From Microbacterium sp. 70-16 (lineage in GTDB: Bacteria > Actinomycetota > Actinomycetes > Actinomycetales > Microbacteriaceae), in assembly GCF_001898315.1 (NCBI RefSeq), contig NZ_MKTQ01000010.1:196358-260357 (forward strand): a DNA stretch of 64,000 nt, written 5' to 3'. Each line of letters opens with the position of its first letter. Position 1 is the first letter of the stretch. Positions 24,531-37,254 of this stretch are shown here, in pieces. The notes under the pieces are model-generated. The model was not told the origin of the DNA. It did no database searches and saw nothing but the letters and a program-made list of their open reading frames with translations. The translations under genes were made by a program, and so were the position numbers.

Positions 24531-24931
24531 CGACAGTGCTGGATGCCTCGGTGCTCGTCGAGCTGCTGGTGATGAGCCCGCGCGGACACCGCGCCGCGGC
24601 GCTCCTCGCGGCCGATGCCGGAGGCTTGCACGTGCCGCACCTGGCGGAGATCGAGACCATCTCGGTGGCGCGCGGGCTGGTGGCGGGTGGCGTGCTCACG
24701 CCGGTGCGCGGTGGGCAGCTTCTCGACGACCTGCGCGACTTCCCCGCCCAGCGGTGGCCCGCGCACATGCTGTTCGAGCGCATCTGGGAGCTGCGCGACA
24801 ACGCGACCGCCTACGACGCGACATACATCGCGTTGGCCGAAGCGCTCGGCGCGCGTCTGATCACCGCAGACGGCAAGCTCGCGAGAGGCTGCGCGGCCGT
24901 CGCACGCTGCGAGATCGTCCTCGTCGAGTGA
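24527..24931 (+). CDS. PIN-domain ribonuclease toxin (VapC/FitB type)
   Basis: A 134-residue PIN domain with the acidic residues Asp6 (VLDASVLVE), Glu41 (AEIET), Asp97 (YDATYIALAE) and Asp115 (TADGKLA), all at the expected places for a Mg-dependent RNase. It is translationally coupled to the antitoxin. It forms an intact type II toxin-antitoxin module at the edge of the catabolic island, and an isolated palindromic repeat follows. Confidence 0.92.
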   Translation: MTTVLDASVLVELLVMSPRGHRAAALLAADAGGLHVPHLAEIETISVARGLVAGGVLTPVRGGQLLDDLRDFPAQRWPAHMLFERIWELRDNATAYDATYIALAEALGARLITADGKLARGCAAVARCEIVLVE

Positions 24932-24956
24932 GGCGCCGCCGCCGGCCCGCATCCGA

Positions 24957-25029
24957 CCGCGAGACCGCAGTGGTGCCCCGAGACCGCAGCCGCTCGGTGC
25001 AGTCTCGGTGCACCAGTGAAGTCTCGCGG
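24957..25029. repeat. Solitary 73-bp imperfect palindrome (CCGCGAGAC...GTCTCGCGG)
   Basis: The left arm 24957-24987 (CCGCGAGAC, GTGGTGC, CCGAGAC) matches the reverse complement of the right arm 24999-25029 with a few mismatches. An internal direct repeat of CGAGACCGCAG gives it a two-level structure. It fills most of the spacer between the toxin and the kinase genes and may serve as a terminator for the toxin operon. Confidence 0.7.
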
Positions 25030-25067
25030 ATGGGGGCACGCGCCCCCGCACGCGGCAGACTGTCTTC

Positions 25068-26263
25068 ATGAGGAGCTCGCCCGACCTGTTGCAGCCGCGC
25101 ACCGGGCCACCGGCGTGGGTGCAGGATGCCTTCGCGATCATCCTCATGCTGGCGCTCGCCTTCGGCCCGCCGACCGGCACCGAGTTCCGCGCCGAGACGC
25201 CGCTCGAATGGGTGCTCGTGCTGGTGCCGATCGCGCTGATCCCGGCGCGCCGACGCTGGCCGCTGTGGGTCCTCGGCGCGTGCGTCCTCATGTACTGCGC
25301 GCTCGTGCTGCTCGGCATCGTCGCGCCGGGGGTCGCGCTCGCGGCGGCCATCGCGATGTTCGGCGCCGCCAACCGCGTCGATCGTCGGGCCGGGGTCATC
25401 TCGATGTTCATCGGCGTCGCGCTCGTCATCGCGGCGGGCCTGCTCGCCTCGCTCGGCAGCACCTTCGACCCGCGCACGGTGCAGATCGTCCTCGGTCTCG
25501 CGTTCGCGGGCGCGGCGGGTGACGCGACGAAGTTCCGCCGCGAGTACCTGCAGGCGGTGACCGAGCGGGCGATCCGTGCCGAGCAGACGAAGGATGCCGA
25601 GGCGCGCCGCGCCGTCAGCGACGAGCGCCTGCGCATCGCCCGCGACCTGCACGACGCCGTCGCGCACCAGATCTCCGTCATCAGTCTCAACGCCGGCGTC
25701 GCGTCGGCCAACCTCGAGTCGCGTCCGGAGAAGACCCGCGAAGCGCTCGGCACGATCCGCACCGCATCGCGCACGGTCCTCGGCGAGATCGGCGACCTGC
25801 TCGCCGTCCTCCGCGCCGACGATGCCGGAGCCCCGGCCCCGCAGCCCGAGCTCGACCGGCTCGACGAGCTCGCCGCGTCGTTCCGCGCAACGGGCCTCGA
25901 CGTCGTCGTGCGCGACGACAGCGATCGCGCGCGCGTCCCGGCATCCGTCTCACGCGTCGCGTACCGCGTCGTGCAGGAGGGCCTGACCAACGCCCTCAAG
26001 CACGGTGCCGAGCGCCGCGCGCACGTGCTGCTCGAGACGGATGCCGCGAACCTGCGCGGCGTCGTCACGAACCCGACCTCGGCGCTCACGCCCCTCGACG
26101 AGGTGCCGAGCGGCTACGGCCTCGTCGGGCTGCGTGAGCGCGTCGCGACCGTGCGCGGCACGCTCGAGGCGGGCACCGCCCCCGGCGGATTCCGCCTCGC
26201 GGCGACGCTGCCGATCCCGCCCGCCGCCGAACCGGAGGCCGCGGAAGAAGAAGGTGCCACCCC

Positions 26264-26267
<4 letters not shown>
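25068..26267 (+). CDS. Sensor histidine kinase, HisKA_3 (NarX/LiaS-like) type
   Basis: A 399-residue membrane kinase. The first 150 residues hold about five hydrophobic membrane segments (AFAIILMLALAFG; VLVLVPIALIP; VLGACVLMYCALVLLG; VALAAAIAMFG; ISMFIGVALVIAAGLLA) with no extracellular sensor domain, so it probably senses within the membrane. The dimerisation/phosphoacceptor box has His195 in ARDLHDAVAH, and the ATPase has QEGLTNALKHG and GYGLVGLRERV. Its 3' end overlaps the response-regulator start by 4 nt. It likely controls the exporters encoded just downstream. Confidence 0.92.
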
Positions 26268-29362
<3,095 letters not shown>

Positions 29363-29366
<4 letters not shown>

Positions 29367-30664
29367 AGGCCGGCGACCTCGTCGCCTCGGCGGTGACGAA
29401 CACGTTCCGCTCGAAGACGCGCACGATCCTGACCATCCTCGCGATCTTCGTCGGCGCGTTCACGCTGACCGTCACGAATGGGCTCGGCACTGGGATCAAC
29501 CGTTACATCGACGACACGGTGGCCTCGATCGGCGCGAGCGATGTCATGACCGTCACGAAGACCTCGGACTCGGCGACGGGCCTCGACTCGGGCCCCACCG
29601 AGTACGACCCCAACGCCATCAGCGCGGGAACGCCCGGGCCTGGCGGCGGCGGCACGGTGACGGCCCTCACCGACGACGACATCACGATGCTGCAGGGCAT
29701 CGCGGGGGTCGAGCGGGTCGAGGCGACGAAGTCGATCAGCGCCGACTACATCCAGGCCGGCGACGGCACGAAGTGGGTGACGGGCGTCGGCTCGCTCATC
29801 CCGGGGCAATCGCTGCAGCTCGCCGCGGGTGAGGCGCCTGACGCCGACGCGACGGACCTCGAGGTCGCGATCCCCGACGCCCTCGTCGAACCGCTCGGCT
29901 TCGCGGATGCCGCCGACGCGATCGGGCAGACCGTAACGATCGCCGTGACCGACGCCGTGCGCACGCAGCACACGGTCGAGGCGACCGTGACGGGCGTCAG
30001 CGAGCAGACCCTCGTGGGCGCGGGCTCGACCATCACGCCGAACGAGGCGCTGACCGACGAGCTGTTCACGCTGCAGAACACCGGCGTGCCGGCCGACCAG
30101 CAGGACCGCTACGCGAGCGCGAGTGTGTGGTTCGCCTCCGGCGCGACGGCCGCTCAGGTCGACGATCTGAAGACCGCACTGTCGGATGCCGGGTTCACCG
30201 GCACGACCGTCGAAGACCAGCTGGGCTCGTTCACGGCCGTCATCGACGCGATCGTGCTTGTGCTCAACGCGTTCGCGATCATCGCCCTGCTCGCGGCGAG
30301 CTTCGGCATCGTCAACACACTGCTGATGAGCGTGCAGGAGCGCACGCGCGAGATCGGCCTCATGAAGGCGATGGGCATGGGCTCGGGCCGCGTGTTCTCG
30401 CTGTTCAGCCTCGAGGCGGTGTTCATCGGCTTCCTCGGCAGCGCGATCGGCGCCGGCGTCGGCATGCTCGTCGGCACGGCGGTGAGCTCGGCGCTCGCGC
30501 AGGGGCTGTTCTCCGACCTGCCGGGGCTGCAGCTGATCGCGTTCGACCCCGTGTCGATCGCGGTGATCATCCTCGTCGTGATGGCGATCGCGTTCCTCGC
30601 CGGGACGCTCCCCGCCGCCCGCGCCGCGCGCGCCGACCCCGTGGAGTCGCTCCGCTACGAGTGA
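29363..30664 (+). CDS. ABC transporter permease, FtsX/MacB family
   Basis: A 433-residue permease with one N-terminal membrane helix (TILTILAIFVGAFTLTVTNG), a large periplasm-type extracellular domain (about residues 45-295) and three C-terminal helices with the FtsX signature region ASFGIVNTLLMSVQERTREIGLMKAMG. No separate MacA-like adaptor is present. With the ATPase it would export a small peptide, lipid-linked compound or antibiotic. It is the last gene of the operon; palindromic terminator-like repeats follow. Confidence 0.93.
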
Positions 30665-30674
30665 CCCCCCGCGG

Positions 30675-30768
30675 CACTCCCGGATTGATCCTCCTGGCGG
30701 ATCAGTCCGGGAGTGTGCGCGATCGCCGTGTTCCCGAACTGATCCTCCTGGCGGATCAGTTCGGGAAC
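30675..30768. repeat. Two tandem TCCCG-ACTGATCC palindromes, terminator-like
   Basis: 30675-30715 (CACTCCCGGATTGATCC ... GGATCAGTCCGGGAGTG) and 30730-30768 (GTTCCCGAACTGATCC ... GGATCAGTTCGGGAAC). Both have the same TCCTGGC loop and can form hairpins of about 16 bp. A third member lies at 37213-37248. They follow the exporter operon and probably terminate it, but the close similarity of copies marks them as a dispersed repeat family. Confidence 0.8.
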
Positions 30769-30893
30769 AGCCCGTGGATGGGGGTGGCGGCCATGGCGGC
30801 GGGCGATCGGTTGTATCGCCGTCGGGCGGTGTCGGGACGGGCGCGACGGCGCGAGAGTGGAGGGGCGCGCACGCGCGGGACGAGGAGGTCGCG

Positions 30894-31916
30894 ATGAGGA
30901 TCGCACGCTGGGTGGGGTCGCATCCGGACGCTGCCAAGAGTGGCGACGGCGCGGATACCGCGGAGACGGGCCGCGTCGCGGGGTCCGTGTCGGAGGGCTT
31001 CGTGATCGACGATCGGGTCGTGCCGTTCCCAGGCGGTGCGACCGTCGCCGAGATCCTCGCCGGAGGGCTGGATGCCGCGCGTGCCGCGCTCGCCCAGGTC
31101 GACCCCACGGCCGGTGAGCCGCTGGCGAGCATCCGTCTGCTGGCGCCCGTGGTCCCGGTATCCCTCCGCGATTTCGTCGCGTTCGAAGAGCATGTCGAGG
31201 GCGTCAGCGCGAGCGTTGACGGCGCGAGTGGCGTTGTCGCGGAGTGGTACGAGTACCCGACCTTCTACTTCACGAACACGCACACGATCTCCGGTCCGGG
31301 CGACGTGGTCGCCACGCCCGTGACCGAACGCCTGGACTTCGAGCTCGAGGTCGCGGTCGTCATCGGCGGGCCGGGAGGCGCGAACCTTGACGCCGATGCG
31401 GCATCCGCCGCGATTTTCGGCTACACGATCATGAACGACTGGTCAGCGCGCGACCTGCAGTCCCGCGAGATGAAGGTGCGCCTCGGGCCCGCCAAGGGCA
31501 AGGACTTCGGCACAACGCTCGGCCCCTGGATCGTCACAGCCGACGAGCTCGCCGGATACCTCGACGACGACGGATTCCTCGCCGTCCGCGCGGAGGTCTA
31601 CGTGGGCGGGGAGCTGATCGGCGAAGACCTCGTCTCGAACGCCGGCTGGCCGTTCCCCGAGTTCGTCATGTACGCCGCGCGCAACTCGCGCGTCGTCGCG
31701 GGCGACGTGCTCGGCTCGGGAACGGTCGGGGGCGGCGGATGCCTCGGCGAGCTCTGGGGCCGCGCCGGCGCGCTGACCCCGCGGCCGCTGCGCGAGGGTG
31801 ACGAGGTCCGCATGGTCATCGAGGGCATCGGCGAGCTCGTCAATACCGTGGGCGCGGCGGTGGCCGCCCCGCCGATCCCGCCGGCGCGCCCGCGTAGCCG
31901 CGCGCGGCGGCGCTAG
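30894..31916 (+). CDS. Fumarylacetoacetate hydrolase family protein (second copy)
   Basis: A 340-residue FAA-fold enzyme with metal ligands Glu150/Glu152 (DFELEV) and Asp182 (NDWSARD) and the conserved KGKDFGTTLGPW. It is related to, but clearly distinct from, the copy at 7874-8842. The C terminus is basic and Pro/Arg rich (PPARPRSRARRR). GAGGAGG precedes ATG 30894. It stands alone, upstream of an APC permease; whether both serve one uptake-and-breakdown route is open. Confidence 0.88.
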   Translation: MRIARWVGSHPDAAKSGDGADTAETGRVAGSVSEGFVIDDRVVPFPGGATVAEILAGGLDAARAALAQVDPTAGEPLASIRLLAPVVPVSLRDFVAFEEHVEGVSASVDGASGVVAEWYEYPTFYFTNTHTISGPGDVVATPVTERLDFELEVAVVIGGPGGANLDADAASAAIFGYTIMNDWSARDLQSREMKVRLGPAKGKDFGTTLGPWIVTADELAGYLDDDGFLAVRAEVYVGGELIGEDLVSNAGWPFPEFVMYAARNSRVVAGDVLGSGTVGGGGCLGELWGRAGALTPRPLREGDEVRMVIEGIGELVNTVGAAVAAPPIPPARPRSRARRR

Positions 31917-32036
31917 CCGCCCGGCGCCGGCCGTCACGCGCAGACGCCGCATGACGGGATGCCGCAGTGTACGCATCGGCGAGCCGGGCGCAGGGTCCTG
32001 GCCCTCGCGTATATCTCGGGCACGCGCGCGGACCGC

Positions 32037-32042
32037 TACTGT
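32037..32042 (+). promoter_or_regulatory. -10 box TACTGT of the APC permease
   Basis: TACTGT lies 38 bp before the permease ATG, which has its own GGAGG Shine-Dalgarno. This gives a leader of about 30 nt. No clear -35 element is visible. Confidence 0.35.
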
Positions 32043-32079
32043 GCAGGGCAACCCGAAGACGACGCCCGGAGGTCGTGCC

Positions 32080-33630
32080 ATGAGTGAGTTCGGATCCACC
32101 ACGCCCATCCACCTCGAGCGCGCGGACGGCAAGGGCCTCGCCGCCGGCACCCTGGGCCTGTGGGGCTCGACCGTCATCGGCCTGGCATCCACTGCGCCCG
32201 TCTACTCGCTCGTCGCGACCCTCGGCTGGGTCGTGCTCGCCGTCGGCGGGCAGGCTCCGATCGCCTTCATCATCGCGTTCGTGCCGATGCTGTTCATCGC
32301 GTACGGGTATCGCGAGTTGAACAACGAGGTACCCGACTGCGGCACGACCTTCACGTGGGGCACGAAGGCGTTCGGCCCGTGGGTGGGCTGGATGGGCGGG
32401 TGGGGCGTCGCCGTCGCCGGCATGGTCGTGCTCGCCAACCTCGCCCAGATCGCCTCCATCTACTTCTGGGCGATGTTCGGGCTCGAGTTCGAGAACAACG
32501 ACTGGCGGATCATCCTCGTCGCCGTCTTCTTCATCGCGGCGATGACCTACATCAGTTGGCGCGGCGTCGAGATCGGCGAACGGATCCAGAACATCCTGCT
32601 GGCGATCCAGTACCTCGCCCTGATCGTCTTCGTGATCGCGGCGCTGTGGCAGTTCTTCGCGGGCACCGCGCCGAACCCCACGCCGTTCGACTGGGAGTGG
32701 ATGAACCCGTTCGCGTTCACCGACTGGCACGGGTTCACCGAGGCCGTGCTGCTGGCGCTGTTCATCTACTGGGGCTGGGACACGTGCCTCGCCCTCAACG
32801 AGGAGACGAAGGACCCCAAGCGGATCCCGGGCCTCGCGGCCCTGCTGACCTGCGTGCTGCTGCTCGTTACGTACGTCTCGGTCACGATCGCCGCGATGAT
32901 GTACGCCGGCCTCGGCGAAGGCGGAGTGGGCCTCGGCAACGAAGCCAACGCCGACGACGTGTTCAGTGCGATCCGCGACGGACTGCTCGGCCCGTGGGGC
33001 TGGCTGCTCGTGATCGCCGTCCTCATCTCGGCGGTGTCGTCGACGCAGACGACGATCCTGCCGACCGCCCGCGGAACCCTCGCGATGGGCGTGTACCGGG
33101 CGCTGCCCGCGCGGTTCAAGGACGTCCACCCGAAGTACAAGACGCCGTCGTTCTCGACGCTGGTCATGGGTGTCGTGGCATCCGCGTACTACATCGGCAT
33201 GACGCTGGTCAGCGACAACATCCTGCAGGACTCGATCCTGTCGCTCGGCCTCGCGATCGCGTTCTACTACGCGATCACCGGTTACGCGTGCGTCTGGTAC
33301 TACCGCCGCGACCTGTTCACCTCGGCGCGGAACCTCTGGTTCAGGGGGATCTTCCCGCTGCTGGGGGCGGTGATGCTGACGTTCGCGTTCGTGCAGTCGG
33401 CGATCGACATGTACGACGTCGACTACGGCTACACGGTGCTGTTCGGCATCGGCGGCACGTTTGTCGTCGGCATCGGCGCACTGCTCGTCGGTGTCGTGCT
33501 GATGTTCGTCTGGTACCTGTTCCCGCGTTCGAAGCCGTTCTTCGACGGGCGCTCGCTCAACCGCGATACTCCGGTCATGGTGCCCGACGACACCGCCGAC
33601 CTCACCCGCTCGATCGACGGGGGCATCTAG
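32080..33630 (+). CDS. APC-superfamily amino acid/amine permease
   Basis: A 516-residue permease with about 12 hydrophobic helices. The N terminus carries the APC-type GLWGSTVIGLASTAPVYSL substrate-binding helix. Long helices follow (IAFIIAFVPMLFIAYGY; ILLAIQYLALIVFVIAALW; ALLTCVLLLVTYVSVTIAAMM). A cytoplasmic tail of about 30 residues ends the protein. It likely imports an amino acid, amine or related compound. GGAGG precedes ATG 32080. It stands behind the second FAA hydrolase in the same direction but has its own promoter. Confidence 0.9.
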   Translation: MSEFGSTTPIHLERADGKGLAAGTLGLWGSTVIGLASTAPVYSLVATLGWVVLAVGGQAPIAFIIAFVPMLFIAYGYRELNNEVPDCGTTFTWGTKAFGPWVGWMGGWGVAVAGMVVLANLAQIASIYFWAMFGLEFENNDWRIILVAVFFIAAMTYISWRGVEIGERIQNILLAIQYLALIVFVIAALWQFFAGTAPNPTPFDWEWMNPFAFTDWHGFTEAVLLALFIYWGWDTCLALNEETKDPKRIPGLAALLTCVLLLVTYVSVTIAAMMYAGLGEGGVGLGNEANADDVFSAIRDGLLGPWGWLLVIAVLISAVSSTQTTILPTARGTLAMGVYRALPARFKDVHPKYKTPSFSTLVMGVVASAYYIGMTLVSDNILQDSILSLGLAIAFYYAITGYACVWYYRRDLFTSARNLWFRGIFPLLGAVMLTFAFVQSAIDMYDVDYGYTVLFGIGGTFVVGIGALLVGVVLMFVWYLFPRSKPFFDGRSLNRDTPVMVPDDTADLTRSIDGGI

Positions 33631-33674
33631 CGGAAGTCGGGGCCGCCGCCGAGCCCGGTGCGAGGATGGATGCC

Positions 33675-34370
33675 ATGAGCATCCACCTCCTCACCGGCGC
33701 GGGTTCGGGCATCGGGCGGCTGCTCGCCGAGCGCCTGCACGCGCGCGGCGATGACCTCGTGCTGATCGCCCGCGACGACGACCGCGCGGCCGAGCTCGCC
33801 GCTGCCTTCCCCGGCGCGACGACGGTATCCGCCGACCTCGCGCATCCCGAGCAGATCGCGCCCGCGCTTGCCGCGGCGGCGCTGCCCGCGCGCATCGACG
33901 CCGTGATCCACGCGGCGGGTGTCGTCGCGCTGGGCCCGGTCGCAGAGCTGCCGCTGGATGCCTGGACATCCCAGCTCATCGTCAACCTCGTCGCGCCGGC
34001 CGAGCTCACCCGCGCTGTCCTGCCGCGGGTGCGCGCCGCGCACGGCCAGATCGTCTTCGTCAATTCGGGCGCGGGACTCACCGCCCATCCGGACTGGGGG
34101 GCGTACGCCGCCTCCAAACATGGGCTGAAGGCGCTCGCCGACGCCCTGCGCGGCGAGGAGGCCGCGCACGGCGTGCGTGTCACGACCGTCTACCCCGGAC
34201 GCACCGCGACGCCGATGCAGGCCGAGGTCCACGCGCAGGAGGGGTCTGACTACGACCCGTCACGGTGGATCGACCCGGCCTCCGTCGTGACGGCGATCCT
34301 CACAGCGCTCGACCTGCCGCGCGACGCCGTGATCTCCGACCTCAGCGTGCGCCCGGGGCCGCGCGGCTGA
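33675..34370 (+). CDS. Short-chain dehydrogenase/reductase (SDR)
   Basis: A 231-residue compact SDR: TGAGSGIG at residues 7-14, HAAG, Ser in FVNSGAG and YAASK. The length and the short C terminus place it with small NADP-dependent SDRs of the YciK/SdrA kind, possibly acting on a carbonyl in general metabolism. ATG 33675 is preceded by GAGGAT plus 7 nt, suggesting a leaderless start; an alternative in-frame ATG lies 9 nt upstream. Confidence 0.85.
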   Translation: MSIHLLTGAGSGIGRLLAERLHARGDDLVLIARDDDRAAELAAAFPGATTVSADLAHPEQIAPALAAAALPARIDAVIHAAGVVALGPVAELPLDAWTSQLIVNLVAPAELTRAVLPRVRAAHGQIVFVNSGAGLTAHPDWGAYAASKHGLKALADALRGEEAAHGVRVTTVYPGRTATPMQAEVHAQEGSDYDPSRWIDPASVVTAILTALDLPRDAVISDLSVRPGPRG

Positions 34371-34390
34371 CGCGCGGCTGTCGGTTCGTG

Positions 34391-34864
34391 ATGGGCGGGA
34401 CGGATGCCGCGGCGCTGTTCGACGCCGTGCGTGCGCGCCTCGCGGGGCATCCGCGTGAACGGCTCGGCGAGTGGGCGTTGTCGCGGCGAGTGCTGGGGTT
34501 CGGGCGCGCCCCGCGCATCGTGCCGGTCGGCGAGGCGTGGCATGTCGGCGTGCTGCTGATCGGGGATGGCGCTGTCTACGCGACCGCAGAAGTGCTGCGC
34601 GCCCGCACCGAAGCTGTGCGCGGGTACACCGCGCAGGCGCAGCGCGAGCGCTCCGAGCGCGCCGCGGCCGCTGCCCGCGGAGGCTTCGCCGACGGCGAGG
34701 TGCTGCACCTGGGTTTCGCCGCGATCGACCTCGCGGCGCTCGCGCGTGGCGAGGCATCAGGCCCGCTGTCGCTTGCCGGGGGCATCCCGCACGTGCGCTG
34801 GAGCGCGACCGGCGCCCCGCGCCCCCTCGCCGCCTACCTCGACGAGCAGCTCGACCTGCGGTGA
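34391..34864 (+). CDS. Conserved hypothetical protein
   Basis: A 157-residue soluble protein I do not recognise. It starts MGGTDAAALFDAVRARLAGH, has a central beta-rich stretch (GEAWHVGVLLIGDGAVYATAEVLRA), an Arg/Glu/Ala helix (QAQRERSERAAAAARGG) and a C-terminal LSLAGGIPHVRWSATGAP. Codon use is normal for the window and GC3 is very high, so it is a real gene. It lies between the SDR and treX with no overlap. No function is proposed. Confidence 0.65.
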   Translation: MGGTDAAALFDAVRARLAGHPRERLGEWALSRRVLGFGRAPRIVPVGEAWHVGVLLIGDGAVYATAEVLRARTEAVRGYTAQAQRERSERAAAAARGGFADGEVLHLGFAAIDLAALARGEASGPLSLAGGIPHVRWSATGAPRPLAAYLDEQLDLR

Positions 34865-34995
34865 TGCGCGGGCGCCGCGCTCACCCTGCCCCACGAGCGC
34901 TGCACGCTCGGCACTCGATCACCGGTAGAGCTGATCTCGACCACCGCCGCGGCGGCGGGGTGTCTAGGCTGATGTCGACGACCAGGAGAGTGCAC

Positions 34996-37212
34996 ATGCA
35001 GATTTGGCCCGGTTCCGCGTATCCCCTGGGTGCGACCTTCGACGGCAGTGGTACCAATTTCGCGTTGTTCAGCGAGGGCGCCGAGCGGGTCGAGCTGTGC
35101 CTGTTCGGTGATCGCGGCAAGGAGACGCGCGTCGAGCTGCGCGACGTCGATGCCCACGTGTGGCACGCGTACCTGCCGACGGTCCAGCCGGGGCAGCGCT
35201 ACGGCTACCGCGTGTACGGGCCCAACGATCCCGAGAACGGGCAGCGGTTCAACCCGAACAAGTTGCTGCTCGACCCCTACGCGAAGGCCGTCGAGGGCCA
35301 GGTCGAGTGGGGCCAGTCGGTGTTCGGCTACAACTTCGGCGATCCCGACTCGCGCAACGACGACGACTCCGCGCAGGCGATGATGAAGGGCGTCGTGATC
35401 AACCCGTTCTTCGACTGGGCGGGCGACCGGCAGCCGAAGACGCCCTACGCCGAGAGCGTCATCTACGAGGCGCACGTGAAGGGGCTCACCGAGCGGCACC
35501 CGGACATTCCGGAGGAGATCCGCGGGACGTACAGCGCGATCGCGCATCCAGTCATCATCGAGCACCTCAAGCGCATCGGCGTGACGGCGATCGAACTCAT
35601 GCCGGTGCACCAGTTCGTCAACGACTCGACGCTCCAGGAGAAGGGGCTGTCGAACTACTGGGGCTACAACACGATCGCCTTCCTCGCACCGCAGAACACA
35701 TACTCCTCGGCCGGCCAGCGCGGCCAGCAGGTGCAGGAGTTCAAGGGGATGGTGCGGGCCCTGCACGCGGCAGGCATCGAGGTCATCCTCGACGTCGTGT
35801 ACAACCACACCGCCGAAGGCAACCACCTGGGGCCGACCCTGTCGATGCGCGGCATCGACAACGAGGCCTACTACCGCCTCGAAGAGACCGACAAGCGCTA
35901 CTACACCGACTACACCGGCACGGGCAACAGCATGAACGTCGGCAACCCGCACACGCTGCAGCTCATCATGGACTCGCTGCGCTACTGGGTGCTCGAGATG
36001 CACGTCGACGGATTCCGGTTCGACCTCGCGGCGACCCTCGCGCGCGAGTTCTACGAGGTCGACCGCCTCGCGGCGTTCTTCGAGATCGTCCAGCAGGATC
36101 CGGTGGTCAGTCAGGTCAAGCTCATCGCCGAGCCGTGGGACCTCGGCCCCGGCGGCTACCAGGTCGGCAACTTCCCGCCGCAGTGGACGGAGTGGAACGG
36201 CAAGTACCGCGACACCGTGCGCGACTTCTGGCGCGGCGAGCCTTCGACGCTCGGCGAGTTCGCGTCGCGACTGACGGGATCGGCCGATCTCTACGAGCAC
36301 GACGGCCGCAGCCCCGTGGCATCCATCAACTTCGTCACGGCGCACGACGGCTTCACGCTGCGCGATCTCGTGTCGTACAACGAGAAGCACAACGAAGCCA
36401 ACGGCGAGCAGAACAACGACGGCGAATCGCACAACCGCTCGTGGAACTGCGGCGTCGAAGGCCCGACCGACGACCCCGCCGTCTTGGCGCTGCGCGCGCG
36501 GCAGCAACGCAACTTCCTCGCGACGCTGCTGATCAGCCAGGGCGTCCCGATGATCAGCCACGGCGACGAGCTCGGCCGCACGCAGGGCGGCAACAACAAC
36601 GGCTACGCGCAGGACAACGAGATCACGTGGGTCGACTGGGAGCACATCGACCAGCCGCTCATCGAGTTCACCGCCGCCCTCACCCGCCTGCGCCGCGAGC
36701 ATCCGACGTTCCGGCGCAGCCGCTTCTTCAACGGGCGGCCGGTGCGGCGTGAAGAGGGCGCGCCCATTCCCGACATCGCCTGGCTGCGGCCGGACGGCAC
36801 CGAGATGCAGCCGGAGGATTGGGAGTCGGGCTTCGGCCGCGCGATCGCGGTCTTCCTCAACGGCGGCGGCATCCGCGAGCGCGACCGGCGCGGCGAGGAG
36901 ATCACCGACCGGCATTTCTTCATCCTGTTCAACGCGGGTGACGACGACGTCGAGTTCACGATCCCGCGCGCCGAGTACAGTCCGCGGTGGGAGGTCATCA
37001 TCGACACGGCCGGCCAGCTCGCCGATACCGTCGTGCTCAGCGGCGGCGACACGATCGACGTTCCCGCCCGTTCGCTCCTCGTCGTGCGTGATCACGAGCA
37101 GGATGCCCCCGAGACCGGGCACACCGTCGCGGCGTCCCTGGCCGCCCTGACGAGCCCGATCGACATCGTGCCCTCGCCGGCGCCGCAGGCCGAGCTGCCG
37201 CACGTCCGATAG
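34996..37212 (+). CDS. treX: Glycogen debranching enzyme TreX/GlgX
   Basis: A 738-residue GH13 enzyme (isoamylase type) that removes alpha-1,6 branches from glycogen so that TreY can act on the linear chains. It has an N-terminal CBM48 module (about 1-110), a catalytic barrel with nucleophile Asp in DGFRFDLA, acid/base Glu in IAEPWD and Asp in TAHDGFT, and a C-terminal beta domain. AGGAGAG precedes ATG 34996. It is the first gene of a treX-treY-treZ cluster, 42 bp before treY; a TCCCGAACTGAT palindrome fills that gap. Length and motifs are as in TreX/GlgX of actinobacteria. Confidence 0.95.
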   Translation: MQIWPGSAYPLGATFDGSGTNFALFSEGAERVELCLFGDRGKETRVELRDVDAHVWHAYLPTVQPGQRYGYRVYGPNDPENGQRFNPNKLLLDPYAKAVEGQVEWGQSVFGYNFGDPDSRNDDDSAQAMMKGVVINPFFDWAGDRQPKTPYAESVIYEAHVKGLTERHPDIPEEIRGTYSAIAHPVIIEHLKRIGVTAIELMPVHQFVNDSTLQEKGLSNYWGYNTIAFLAPQNTYSSAGQRGQQVQEFKGMVRALHAAGIEVILDVVYNHTAEGNHLGPTLSMRGIDNEAYYRLEETDKRYYTDYTGTGNSMNVGNPHTLQLIMDSLRYWVLEMHVDGFRFDLAATLAREFYEVDRLAAFFEIVQQDPVVSQVKLIAEPWDLGPGGYQVGNFPPQWTEWNGKYRDTVRDFWRGEPSTLGEFASRLTGSADLYEHDGRSPVASINFVTAHDGFTLRDLVSYNEKHNEANGEQNNDGESHNRSWNCGVEGPTDDPAVLALRARQQRNFLATLLISQGVPMISHGDELGRTQGGNNNGYAQDNEITWVDWEHIDQPLIEFTAALTRLRREHPTFRRSRFFNGRPVRREEGAPIPDIAWLRPDGTEMQPEDWESGFGRAIAVFLNGGGIRERDRRGEEITDRHFFILFNAGDDDVEFTIPRAEYSPRWEVIIDTAGQLADTVVLSGGDTIDVPARSLLVVRDHEQDAPETGHTVAASLAALTSPIDIVPSPAPQAELPHVR

Positions 37213-37248
37213 TCCCGAACTGATCCGCTCAGAGAATCAATCCGGGAG
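37213..37248. repeat. TCCCGAACTGATCC-family palindrome that contains the treY ribosome binding site
   Basis: TCCCGAACTGAT and ATCAATCCGGGA are imperfect inverted repeats around GCTCAGAG. The terminal GGGAG stands 7-8 nt before the treY ATG and is the only Shine-Dalgarno there. It starts directly after the treX stop. The copy could therefore tune both termination after treX and translation of treY. Confidence 0.75.
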
Positions 37249-37254
37249 CAGCTG

